Positions 24,056 through 35,160 of a stretch of 64,000 bases of DNA are shown piece after piece; the first letter of the stretch is position 1; every line of letters starts with the position of its first letter. The notes under the pieces are model-generated. The model worked only from the letters and a program-made list of their open reading frames with translations, made no database searches and was not told where the DNA came from. The translations under genes and the position numbers were made by a program. This DNA is from Apricaphanius iberus (taxonomy: Eukaryota; Chordata; Actinopteri; Cyprinodontiformes; Aphaniidae), in NCBI GenBank assembly GCA_028564705.1, contig JAPXFQ010000337.1, positions 186,001 to 250,000 of the forward strand. The letters are read 5' to 3'.

Positions 24056-26359
24056 AGAACCCACATGTATATATATTCAGTACATGCATATTATAGTTTT
24101 GCTTTGAAAGCCTTGTTTCTTATTCTCTCTTAATGTCTCCAAATATTCTTTACTTTTGCAGATAAATATTGTCCTCACAGATATTTTCTCTGTGCCACCA
24201 GCTGATAATTAAGAACTCTTTATTTCCATCTCGATGTTAGCATCCGTCATTTGTGTAAAATGTTCAATTTACAGCCAACTTTTTTATGTAGTCCCTCAGC
24301 AGTCCTCTCCTCCCTTCCTCCCATTCTGTCCACAATAAGGCGAACAAATGTTCCCTCACATACACACAGAGGGCAACCACAAACAGCTTTCTGCCTCTGC
24401 AGTATAAATGTTTACTTGTCCTGCAACAAAATGGTTTCTCTCTTTATGTACTTTGATCCATATTCTATCACGCCATGCACCAATGACACCAGCTTCAACT
24501 GCTTCACCAAGAAACACTCCTAAAGGCCATTAGCTACAACAATATTGAGCTACTTTTTTGGGGGTAATTTAAACCAAAGTCTTCGCATTTAGTGCATTTC
24601 TACCACTGGGCAAACAGAGGGTTAATAATAAAGAATACGTAGCACAGCTGCATGTTATCCCCTAAATTTGATTCAGAGAAGTCTTAACTTCTCCTCATTA
24701 CTGGGACCTGTAGAGTAGCAAATGACAAATCACAGTATGTGATAATAAAGGTGACACTGTGAAAATCCCCTGGCTGGGATCCATCTCATCATTATGAAAG
24801 CATTATGAATGGATGTAATAAAAGTGAATTAAGACAGGACATGGCCGATATAGATAATATGAGCACATTGTCCCTTGCCTAATGTGAATGGTTCTTCAGC
24901 CGGCTTGTGCAATATGGGTCCCAATTTGAAGAGGATATCCTCGACTCAGAGTAATACTTACATAAAATCATGACCAAAAAGCAGGGAGGAGAGAGGGTGG
25001 GCCACCGTTGAGTCCTCTTTTGTACTCTCTGCTATTTCATTACAGCAATGAATGTAAAAAAGGAAAAAAAAAGAAGTCTTTGATATGCTGCAGTGTGCAA
25101 CACAGCAGTCGTTCAGCTCTGTGGGGGCCTTGTGTTTGTCTTTGAAGTCTCAGGGAGAAATTGATGTTCCACTGTCACTTTATGACTCTTCTGTCAGAAG
25201 GAAATATAGATTCAGAGGCTCAGGATAAAGCTAATAGGCAGGCTTGTCTAAAGTTAAGTAGTGATATGATAATCATACACTTTAGTTCAAGCCAAAGAAC
25301 ATTAGTCTCCTTATAATACTAGTTGATTCCCTTTTCAAACAAACCTCTCCCTGCTTTTGTCCCTGGCGGGTGTTGGCCTTCGGAAAGGGCCACCACTGAA
25401 GAGCTCCTCTATACATCATTGATGAGGGTACAATAGCATTAGTGTATGCTTAGCCTGCTAATTCCCTCTGTCATTGTGGAAAGTTTTATAATCGGGCCAT
25501 TTGTAATTCTGTACATAAAGGGATAAGCTGCGATCCGAGCTTATGAGGCTGATCAAATTAAGATGGTTTTCTCCGAACAGGAACACCTGATAATGGGGAA
25601 TACTAGTGCTCCGGACAGTGTCACTGATAAGCTATTGACAAAGAGATTTGCCCTGCGGCATGTATTAGTCGGTGTTTGTTATGCATGCTGTACTTGCGAA
25701 AACAACTCTTCACAAGCCATATCATATTTAACATGTATGAGAGGTGTTCCAGACATTAAACTTTAATCTCCAAATCATATCATACTGGTTTATCAGCAAA
25801 TCTTAACCCCATTTTGTAAGCCATGCATTCCTGACTGTAAGAATGTGAAAATGTTTCACATCCCCCTGACGCTGCAATAATCTTTCCTCTCCAGATATCA
25901 CTCAGTCACTTAGATAAAGCATTTCCTTCTCGTGTTCTTCATCTGCCTTTTTCAAATGGAAGGAATGAAGGATGTACAAGAGCTAAGCGCACTGGCATCT
26001 GTTTCCTGACGGTTACAGTTCCGGACATTTACATGGATTTCTATTGGGCATTAATATCATATTATTTTGTTTCTTTGATTATGCACTTGAGCTCTGTGTG
26101 GGTGTGTGTGGAATGATTATTCAGTAAGCACCATCATAAACTTCAAAAACAAGAATTGGTTGCTAAAGTTTAAATTTTAAATTGTATGTTTTTTCCGAAT
26201 CCACATATGGTCAAGACTAAACATAAAGCCTCAAATTTATCTTACCGAAACAGTTACACCTAAGCACAGGTAAATATTCACCTCCAGTTAGTAAGGATAA
26301 ATCATGCAACAGATAAAGCTTTGTCATTGCTGGTTAACTAAATAATTTGATAAGAGTTA

Positions 26360-26362
<3 letters not shown>
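24056..26362. other. intergenic DNA, includes a candidate conserved block
   Basis: No gene and no recognisable transposon over about 2.3 kb. From about 24700 onward the sequence has balanced composition and few homopolymers, most marked at 25330-25790, which is listed separately as a candidate regulatory element. Confidence 0.5.
25330..25790. promoter_or_regulatory. candidate conserved non-coding element upstream of efna5
   Basis: About 460 bp of complex, balanced sequence without homopolymer runs or repeat similarity, some 10 kb upstream of the efna5 promoter. It contains dense factor-type motifs such as TAATTCC, ATTTGTAATT, CTGATAAG and ACATGTATGA. A 67-residue plus-strand frame at 25563-25766 crosses it, Cys-containing but with no recognisable family, so I do not call it a gene. 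The texture is that of developmental enhancers that flank axon-guidance genes. This is inference only. Confidence 0.3.

Positions 26363-26424
<62 letters not shown>
26363..26424. repeat. (AT)31 microsatellite
   Basis: Sixty-two bases of perfect AT dinucleotide, flanked by AGTTAAAA and GCCAGAAG. It is uninterrupted, so it is likely to be polymorphic in length and can extrude as a cruciform. Confidence 0.98.
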
Positions 26425-26427
<3 letters not shown>

Positions 26428-26647
26428 AGAAGATTGTGAAATGGCAGAATTCCATAGGGATGAAGATAAGGACATCATAAGTCTTCAATCTCTTCATTGC
26501 GTCCGAAGAATTAAGCTATATTCCCCAGATAACTTTACTAATAATTATTAATCACTAAATAGAACTAATCTTGAAATAATTTTCCCAAAAAAAACAATGT
26601 AGTGAATATGGTGTTTAAGAGATGTCGAACTATGTGTTTTTATATTT

Positions 26648-26990
26648 GAGCAATTCAATTCATTTAACTTTTATTTATATAGTGCCAATTCACAACAAAT
26701 ATCATCTCAAGGCACTTTACAACAAAAGTAATTTCAAGACAATTAAACAAACATTCCAATTAGTTAAAAGTTTTCTATGGGGAGAAAAAACACAGAGAAA
26801 AAAACTGGGTTAACAATCGCAGAAAACATATCTGGAGAGTAGTAGAAGAGAGAAAAAACATGGTCAGTCTGTCCTCCAACATTCTAAACCTATAGCAGCA
26901 TAACTACAAGTATAGCTCAGGATAACCTAAGCCATTCTAACTATAATCTTGATCAAAAAGGAAGGTTTTAAGCCTTTTCATAAATCTGGA
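26648..26990 (+). repeat. teleost interspersed repeat of the 'TATAGTGCCAATTCACAAC' type
   Basis: The stretch begins with CAATTCAATTCATTTA, then TTTATTTATATAGTGCCAAT and TCTCAAGGCACTTTACAA. It ends through CAACATTCTAAACCTATAGC and CAGGATAACCTAAGCCATTC to a block ending in GGAAGGTTTTAAGCC. I know this order of blocks as a highly repeated fish sequence, with a mid-part deleted here. It is non-coding in this copy, and I am not certain to which element class it belongs. The 63-residue open frame at its left is incidental. Confidence 0.65.
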
Positions 26991-29261
26991 GTTGTTAAAA
27001 ATGCAACCTGTGGTCGGAGTTAGGGCATTTTCTCACTGACTTGAAATGTTTAGACTTTTGAAAAAAGAGAGAGTATGGCACTGGGCTAAGAATATTATGA
27101 GTAAATAATAAAATTTTAAGAATTCATCAATCAGGTTCTACATTTTTAATAAAGTATTTTTTAACCACATAGCACAGATTGGATGTCCAGAGATATCAAG
27201 CATTTTCATTTACACGAATCATGGTAAAATCATCCCACGGAAAATTAGCTCTTAATTTAATCCTCTGTTTTGTTTTGTTTTTATTCTACACTTAAACTGT
27301 AACCGTTTACACCAAAAAGGCAGTTCATGTGAATTTTCCTCTTGCTTTTTAACATTCAGTGTCCAGAGATAAGTTCTCTTTCTGTAGACGTTCCAAAATG
27401 GCTCTCAGGTACTTTGGGTAAAAATAATAAAACATTTTTTTTTTCTTTGTTTTCAAAAACACATTCAGATTTTTAGCAGATGTTTTGTGTTTTTCATTAA
27501 ATAATTGTTTTGAATTTCGATGAAAGAATTATACTAAAAGTAACCACATTTTTAGATTATTTTTTCTGGTCATTAGTTTTGAAACTGTATGCAAAAATAT
27601 ATCAAAAGTCAGAAGAAAATCCATCCACTTATTACTAAAGTTTTATGTTTTTCTATTTGTTAAAACTTAAAACAGAAAACAAGTGGTGGCTCTTTATGAT
27701 TGATAACACATTTTACTATTAAAAAATTTCAAGTTTTTCTAAAGGTCGTGTAACATTTGTGTTTTACTTAGCTGGATTGAGTGCAATGGCTCTTTGGAGG
27801 GTAAAGGTAGCAGACCCCTGCCTTACACCAAACAAAGCCTCAGGCTCATTTCTCTTAGCCACTCATCATAATGAGTAACACAAAAGAACAAAAAATCAAG
27901 GTAAATTAGATGAAAAGATATTAGCTTCTGACCTAAAATGTATAAGTATACAGCAAGATTAATAATCAGAAAGCTTAAAATAACTGATTCTGAAACACTG
28001 CTGAACAAAAATGTAGTTTTCATTTTCCACCATGTATAATAAGGAGAAAGGTAAAGGAGGTAAAAAAAAAAAAAGAAAGCTTATTAATGAGAACTGCAGC
28101 AAAAAAAATCACAAGGAAATTATCTTTTGTAAAAGTATTATTAGCAGGGGTGGCACTAAAAAATATACAGGGCACTGTAAAGAAATAAGCAGATAAATCA
28201 AATTATGACTTTCTGATTCACTACCCATGAGTGGAATCGTTCTCACCAGACATCCACAGACCTGCATGTAGAACACCGACCCGCCCTCTGTATCGCCACA
28301 TTTGACTAACACTGACTTGTCAGCACCATGCATCCCCACAGCTCAGGATATTGGAGCAATTACCTTTGTACAGCACCCCGTTGCAGAACAGGGGTCACTG
28401 GAGCCCAATTCATCTGTAGAAACCAGTCAGACCTAACAACGGCAACACTGACTTGTTAGGGAACAAAGAGGCCATAATAATTAGCAGTGACATTTGCTGA
28501 CAGAGAAGCCAAGCGGGCCTGGCCTCCACTGAGATGTTTCAGCACAGAGGAAGAGAGAAAGGGAGAGATCTAGTTGATAGAAAGGGGTCTTTCACCACCA
28601 TCTGAAATGGATGTTGCTGCCTAAGGGTCCAACGTGCCAATCAGCAACTTTCCGAACCAAATCATTTGCATCATAAACAGTCTCTCATTATGTGTTCTGA
28701 ATTAATTTGCTTTTCACTTACCACTGGAATGAATAAAAGCTCGACTCAAAAATTGAGAAAATCAGAGACTCAAATCACAAACGTAGACAAAAAAACAAAC
28801 AAAAAACTCCAACAGAAATTTTAACATCTAAAACCATTGTAACAACTATCAGTAACAGTGTCAAATCAACATGAGTCACTCTTAATACAAAAAAAAAATC
28901 AACTCAGACGCATAAGTTATATTTAGAATTAAGTTAATCTATAGTGTTAACTGCACCTTCCATTCACTTCTTAGTAAATGAATTGACAAAGTACAGGATT
29001 TCTTTGCATTTTTAGGATCAGTTATTCCCAAAAGAATCAATGAAAATATTGGGCAGATTACCAAAGGTTAAATATTTAAACAAATTGCATGCATTGATAT
29101 CTACTTACTATTAACAGATTGAACCAAAGAAAAGAAAAAAAGCTAATCAACCAAATTTTAATATAAACAAAAATAAAAGTAAATACAAAAAGCAGTTTTT
29201 AATGATAAAGTTATTTATTAATTTTATTTATAAAAAATGTATTGCTTGTAATGTTGGTGAA
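26991..29261. other. intergenic DNA with a possible hAT-like terminus
   Basis: No gene seen. Near 27786-27819 the sequence reads GGCTCTTTGGAGGG then TAAAGGTAGCAGACCCCTG. This resembles the terminus of hAT elements whose inverted repeat starts CAGGGGTC. A matching left end was not found, so the element is probably truncated. The block at about 28330-28560 has balanced composition and could hold regulatory sequence. A poly-A run lies near 28062. Confidence 0.35.
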
Positions 29262-29790
29262 AGATATTGCAGTGAAAGCTACTGCTCAGAAAATGTGGAA
29301 CAGTGGTAAACCTTCCCAGGAGCACCTTGTCTCATCCAGTAGGTCAAAGAAGAACCCAGAACATCCAAATCTCTACAGGTGTCACTTGCCTCAGCTAGGG
29401 ACACTGATCGTGACTCAACAATGCAAAAGAGGCTGGGTAAAAGGCTATCATGGGAATGTTCTAGGGCAGAAGCCACACTTTGACGACGCATTTGAGCATC
29501 CAAATTAGCAAAATTATCTCCAAGATTTTTTGGAAAAACATTCTGCAGACTGACAAGCCAAAAATCAAATGTTTTAGCAGGTGGCTGTCCTGTTACATCA
29601 CAATAATACATAACAATAAAATAAACAGTCAAACACAGTGGTGATAGTGTGATGGTCTGGGGCTGCTTTGCTGCTTTTGGACCTGGACAGCTTGCCCTTA
29701 TTGAAAGAACCTTGAATTTTGCTGTCCAACAGAAAATCTTGAAGAAAAATGTTCCAATCCAAAGAACACTGGCAAGTGATTTTAAACTGA
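29262..29790 (+). mobile_element. Tc1-like DNA transposon remnant (5' and middle of transposase)
   Basis: The plus strand follows a well-known fish Tc1-like family: ACTGCTCAGAAAATGTGGAA, CTTCCCAGGAGCACCTTG, CACTTGCCTCAGCTAGGG, TGACTCAACAATGCAAAAG, ATTCTGCAGACTGACAAG, then GTGTGATGGTCTGGGGCTGC and TTTTGGACCTGGACAGCTTG. That order covers the helix-turn-helix end through the first catalytic Asp (CAGACTGAC) to the GGSVMVWGCF block. Several deletions and frameshifts have destroyed the frame, and the 3' third is missing. The 173-residue open frame on the opposite strand is an antisense artefact of this transposon and not a gene. Confidence 0.85.
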
Positions 29791-31943
29791 CAAAATACAA
29801 TTGTTTTGCCGTTATCTAGTCAAAGTAAATAAAAAATGGCCAAGATACTCTGTCAAGTCAAGACTCTAAACAGCCATTTGATGCTCAAATATCCTCCCAT
29901 GTGGCTGAATAATTCAGCCAATTGCATTTTTTTTTCTAATTCAGCCTGAGTAATTTAACATTCCTCCGTGGTGATTAAAAAAACTGTTTGTTGGTTATCA
30001 AAAATGTTTGATTGCACTGTTACAGCAAAGGTAGTCAAAACCAGTGAGAAGATTTAGAAGCTGATAATTTTTTCACATAGCACAAGAGAGTTTGGATAGC
30101 TTTTGCCTCACAATGAAATCATTTGAAAACGGTTTTATATTTTGTCAGCTTTTCTTTCTTGTTAAGATTTGTTTGATGATCTGCAATTTTTAACTGACAA
30201 AAAAGAAAATAGAAGAAATCTGTAAAGGGAGAAATACATTTTCAATGCACTGTGCATAAACACCCTGGAAGGTCATTAATGTACATTATTTTTTTAGAAT
30301 CCATTTTATTATTTTGAGGAAAAAGTTTAGTTAGCCCAGATTAAGGGCTCATTTTGACTTTATCATGATTTTTAGGTGGTTACCTGAAGTTGGGAGAAGA
30401 GCAGAGTCTTTGGAAATAAAAGGCTGTCCAGATATGGATTCTTGCTGAAGTTAACAGACCAGAAGCTTTTTTTTTTCTTCCTTAGTTTGTTAAGCTTATG
30501 ATAAAAGCAATGCCTTAGGTATTGCTGCAGCTGGGAAATGCAGCAACAGTTATCAATAGATTTGTTTTGTGCTAATTACCAACCCCTTTGGAAGAACGAT
30601 GGTCATGCAGTTCTGTTTGTCCTAATTCTCCCTCTTTTTATCAAACATCTCCATGGGTGGACCCCAGAACCAGTATGAGAGCAGTTGAGGAGTGTCTAAA
30701 AAATTGCCAAGAGGAGACTGCATTTTAGCTTGTTCATGGGGCCTTTACGTATCAGCACCCCAGGAGATGAGTGATGAAAATGGAAGGTAAGCATGGACGA
30801 TGGCCAAATAAAACAGAAGGAAATGAAGAAACCTTGATTTTCACATGTATCACAATTTGCGCTGTAAAATACTGCATATGTGTGAGGGTGAACATGCTTT
30901 CATAAAAACACATCTGGTGTCCATCAGACACTTTATTTTTCCTGAGGTCAGGGTCCGCGGGATATTTAATATTTCCACCAAAGAATCCAGATGACAAGGT
31001 AATGTCTTGGACTGAGACAAAGGCTCATAAAATTACTCGTATTATGCATGTCTCCTGAGGGCCAGAAGAAAAATGACAGTAATAATTTTAAACAGCATGA
31101 AACATGACATAGTCACAGTCCCAATAATACATTTCCTTAAAGTTTTTCCACTTTTATTCTGCCTGAAGGAAACGTACATTTATTTATTTTATCCAGTCAT
31201 ATTTGCCCCAAGGAAGATTTGTAACCTGTATGGGACTAAATATATTTTGTGCAGAGGGGACTTATTAAAGAGATCTCCCTTTATGTCAATCAGATCCGCA
31301 TTCCTAAAAAAAGTTACAAGTGGACAGAATTAATTTCCAAAGTTAAATGATGATAAACATGGCTTGATTTTCTTATTCTTGCTGCACTGCAAGTTCACCC
31401 TCTCACCTGTGGCAATCAGACTTGCTCCTCTGACTTTAAAATCATTTATTGCTTCGCCTTTCTGTCTGCTCTTCTCCTCTATACATGACACCGAAGCCCC
31501 CACCACTTTTCAAATAGAAACGGAACCAGCAATGACAGCTCTTAAAATGATGGGCTACCCTACTACAGATCTGAGGGAAAAAAGAAAATTCATTAAAAAA
31601 AAATGTGATGATACAATATAAAATCTGTTTACTGCATATTAAATGCAGTGTGGCCACAAGAATACAATGAAAATTTATCTATCCATCCACTTTCTTTTTA
31701 AAAGGAGCAGTGATACTCCAAAGAAGTGCCAGATTGTCATTCTTGGTTGTGGCTGCTATTCTGCTTGTAATTCCAAGTTTTTATTTGTGCAATATTTTTC
31801 TTTGTCCAGCCATCAGTCAAATAACTTAATTTAAAATTTTTGGATCTTGTTCTTTTAGTAAGGATCTACAAGTCATGGTTAGTCAGAGTGGAAATGTGCT
31901 GCTAAACTGAGGACTTCCAACCAGATTTACAGCATATGAATAC
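29791..31943. other. intergenic DNA, nothing recognised
   Basis: About 2.2 kb of AT-rich sequence between a Tc1-like remnant and the SINE. No gene, no clear repeat. Open frames of 70-86 codons on both strands have no recognisable content. Confidence 0.5.
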
Positions 31944-31969
31944 CCAATCTTTCTAATCATCTCTTGGTC
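31944..31969. repeat. SINE target-site duplication, left copy
   Basis: Twenty-six bases ending in TCATCTCTTGGTC, repeated exactly at 32225-32250. The true duplication may be one or two bases shorter because the SINE end (TTTACC) can supply the first C residues. Confidence 0.93.
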
Positions 31970-32224
31970 GGGGCGACTGTGGCTCAGTGGTAGAGTAGTT
32001 GGCTTGCAATCGGAGGGTCGTAGGTTCAATTCCAGCTTCCTCCAGTCACATGTTGATGTGCCCCTGGGCAAGGCACTTAACCCCCAAATTCTACATTGTC
32101 CTACCGAGCCATGTTGGGTGTCGGTGTATGAATGCAAGTGTGATTGGGTGAATGCAGCTTCAATGTAAAGTGCTTTGAGTGGTCAGTAAGACTAGAAAAG
32201 CGCTATATAAGTCCAGTCCATTTA
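31970..32224 (+). mobile_element. tRNA-derived SINE with intact target duplication
   Basis: The 5' head is tRNA-like with RNA polymerase III internal promoters: an A box TGGCTCAGTGG at 31980-31990 and a B box GGTTCAATTCC at 32023-32033, spaced as in a tRNA. The body includes CCCCTGGGCAAGGCACTTAA. The tail carries GTAAAGTGCTTTGAGTGG and GAAAAGCGCTATATAAGTCC, characteristic of a widespread SINE lineage in acanthomorph fish (AFC-like as I remember it). Perfect direct repeats at 31944-31969 and 32225-32250 flank the element and are the target-site duplication of LINE-assisted integration. It is not a functional tRNA: the head lacks a proper acceptor stem and runs on into the SINE body. Confidence 0.92.
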
Positions 32225-32250
32225 CCAATCTTTCTAATCATCTCTTGGTC
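32225..32250. repeat. SINE target-site duplication, right copy
   Basis: Exact copy of 31944-31969. The absence of any difference over this length argues for a young insertion, although conversion between copies is possible. Confidence 0.93.
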
Positions 32251-32335
32251 CATCTTCTTGAACAAGATAATTGTTGTGTGTTTAATTTGTCTCGCAAGTA
32301 CAAGGTTGGATCTGAGAATGACACTCAAAGTGTTA

Positions 32336-32430
32336 ACGTGCAGCAGGAGAAATTTGAATTATTACCTCTGACTGAAATCAGACTTCTGAAATGCATGCAT
32401 ACACCTTAGTCCAACTTGTATCAAACCAAA
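32336..32430 (+). repeat. partial copy of the MITE-like repeat at 50.3 kb
   Basis: The sequence matches 50300-50400 in the same orientation through GTGCAGCAGGAGAAA, CTGAAATCAGACTTCTGAAA and GCATACACCTTAGTCCAACT. Only the left third of the longer copy is present; the right end is unrecognised. Confidence 0.6.
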
Positions 32431-34804
32431 CTGGATTTTCGCAAATGGGTCTCACAGGGAGAGCTCTTAAGAGGACTGTGCTCAAAGTTGTATTGCTATT
32501 GTCTTTCCATGCCTATTGGGCGACGGGGACACTCAAATCTTTGCTAGCAAAATCTCCCCCTCGGTTCCAACCTGCAGGCTAGGACAGGACCACTTCCCTA
32601 AACTGAACTAGACTGAAGTTGTTGCCTGAATCTGAATGCGTTCTTTTAAAATCAGCTTTGCGCTGCTGTTCCTCAACGGACTTGGCCCGTTTGGATTGTT
32701 CCTCCTTCATCGTTCGCCTTGGATTGGTCGTGTAGACGAAGTCATCACCAGTAGGATAAATTTAGTTTGTCTGGGTAGGGTGTACGCTTCTGTAGGAGGT
32801 TTTGATATTGGATTTGTTGATGGTGTCGCCGCACGCTGACTTTTGCTGTTGTATGCTTGTTTTTGTGTTCACTGGTTCTTGCTAAAACATTATTATATCT
32901 CCTATCTTTTAATATCCTTTCATTTTGTTGGTATGGTGTGGTTGCATGTCTTGTTAAGAAAGAATACTATTAATCCTGTGTCCTGACTCCAGATCACCCA
33001 CTTCGGAGACACACAAACACACACACTAACACAGACACACACACACACACACATACATTCCACTTATGCTTTGAATCTGTTTTTTTCTAATTCTGGTAGT
33101 GTTAGATTTTGGTTGCATACGTTATTCCTTTTTTAAATACTTTGTATACTGCATGATTTAGAGTAGATCGGCTGTTGTTATAGTGTTCATCTGTAAGATT
33201 AAAACAATTATGTTAATAAACCCTGTTATATTTTAAAGAGAAGTTCTTTTTTTTATTCAGTGCATGTGGAATTATTGTTACTGCGTCCGAGTTCACTCTT
33301 TAGAAAAGTGAATGAATTTGTCGGGCTTATGTTAACGTTATGGATTTTCCAGAATGGTGCCCCAACTTGATTTAATAAATTAATCAATTCAATGTCATTA
33401 ATAGCCATGGTAATATTAAATTATTATTTACGACTACTGCTGTTGATGTCAGCCAGACAAATTGCTTGCACATTGTGCAGTTCCATTGTATAAACACACA
33501 CAACAGTTCTCAGACACCAATTCTGAGTAGCAAACTGCCAGACAGGACACGTTAGAAATAAATAAAGTAAAATAATGCAGGCAATGGGGGTTGGATAAAA
33601 TGTTTATGTACAGCATGCATATTCCAGCAATAATATGACTTCTCTGTCGAAACCTGTTATTTCATCCACATTAACTCATATTTCTTACATTTTCTTTAAA
33701 ACTTGTAGGCTAACAGACCTAAGGAAGAGTAATCTGCTGCTGCATCACAGACATTAATAAAGGAGATATTTCAGCCACTCTCTCTGTGCCTGTAAAACAA
33801 TAGCATATCGGATACACCACGTCATATAATGTTTTTTTTTTTTCTTAATACGCAGAATCAGCTGCAGATTCCCCTCCTGGAGCTCTGTGGATGCTATAAT
33901 TCTTGGCAGGTCAGTTCAAAAGTACTTGCCCTAAAAGGAGTATATTTTTGTGTGCATGTGTGTGGGTTTACTCCCCTTCAAGGGTCTGCTATGGCACACT
34001 ACCAAGATAAAGGAGATGAGAAAATGGAGAGAGAGAGAATGAGGCAATATATATGGAAGATGTGGACACAGTTTGATTCTGAGAGAACAGATCCTGGTTG
34101 ATAGACTCACATTATAAATTAAACATGTGCATCTTAATAACACTGGATCGAGAAAAGGAACTTTTTCGTGAGAGGGGTCTCTGATGCTTTCTTAAGTCGT
34201 TGTGACTCACAAGGCCCACCTCTCACAAGGACAGAGCACATGAATGCAAGAAGGGCAGCTTCCACATATTGTGGCTGTGGCTGAATAACAGAAGACAGAT
34301 TTAGGAGGGATTGAAAAGTCATGGTTTTGAGCAAGCTGATAAACAACACCTTAAGATTACACAAAGAGCAAGGGCAAGTAAAATAACAAAAACATTAAAA
34401 GCAAGAATGTGCACATAAATAGTGCTATAAGCTATTTTGTTCAAGCCTAAATTGCAGTACCAAGTTTTTTTGGAGTTTAACACAAACTGATTCCTACAAA
34501 CTGTCAACCTGTCACAAACTACCAAGATCAAGATAGTAGTTTTGTGGTTTTTAGTTATAAACACACTTAGATGGAGAATCTGGCCCAGCTGGTAGACAGA
34601 GAAGACTTGAGATTTGTCTTGCAGACAGGAAGTAAGGAACTAGGGCGCTGAAGGAGATTATGGAGGAAATCTGTGCTGGAGAACCAGATGACAGAACAGA
34701 GATAAGGCTGCAGATCTTTTATCTGTTGACCCACCCAAAAGGATCAAGAGTGGTTAATTATAGTGGTTGTGAGAGGTAGGGGCTGATGGGGTTCTGACAG
34801 ATCC
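32431..34804. other. intergenic DNA with a CA microsatellite
   Basis: No gene seen. A CA-rich tract with interruptions lies at 33009-33054. The block at 32640-32840 is slightly richer in GC and open for 67 codons on the plus strand, but has no recognisable domain and could be repeat-derived. The stretch at 34570-34800 flanks the gypsy remnant and may be its degraded 3' untranslated or LTR part. Confidence 0.45.
33009..33054. repeat. (CA)n microsatellite
   Basis: Interrupted CA repeats with the longest pure run at about 33036-33052. Confidence 0.9.
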
Positions 34805-35160
34805 CCTCCCTCTTGGCCCGGGTGCTAAAGGGCCTGGACGATCTGGATGACGGCGTTCCTCTGGGCCGTACCCCTCCCAATCCTCCGCGTCCTGGAAACC
34901 TCGACCTCGAGGACAGGAGCCTACGATGCTGCGGACCGTGTATATGGGGTGGCAAACTGTGGTCCTCGATCCGAGACCAAATCACAAGAGAAGCCATGAA
35001 GGCATATGACATGTTGGAGGAAGTCTGCAGTGCTCTTGGCAGAGAACAAACTGGGCAAGGCCACTAGGTGAATGGTCTTGGAGAAGCGATCGATGAAAAA
35101 GATCTCCTTTTTGGGCTGCTCCTCTCCCACCACTATCAAGTCATTTCTGCCCGTCTATGT
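34805..35160 (-). mobile_element. Ty3/gypsy retrotransposon remnant: integrase core plus chromodomain
   Basis: On the minus strand the frame at about 35110-34950 reads [18 protein letters not shown] and then [18 protein letters not shown]. This is the integrase catalytic core of Ty3/gypsy elements, with Asp in DRFSK and in SDRGPQF. It jumps directly, at about 34940-34910, to a chromodomain fragment at 34909-34853 reading [19 protein letters not shown]. The intervening integrase C-terminal part, several hundred bases, is gone, so the copy is internally deleted. Chromodomain-bearing gypsy elements (chromoviruses) are common in fish genomes. No reverse transcriptase or LTR pair is adjacent. The 84-residue frames on both strands here are side effects. 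Confidence 0.8.

Noticed and set aside
29279..29800. 173-residue minus-strand open frame
   Set aside because: The plus strand of the same stretch is a clear Tc1-like transposase remnant, so this frame is its antisense shadow.
31970..32042. Possible tRNA gene
   Set aside because: A and B boxes are present but the cloverleaf is incomplete, and the sequence continues into a SINE body with flanking duplications.
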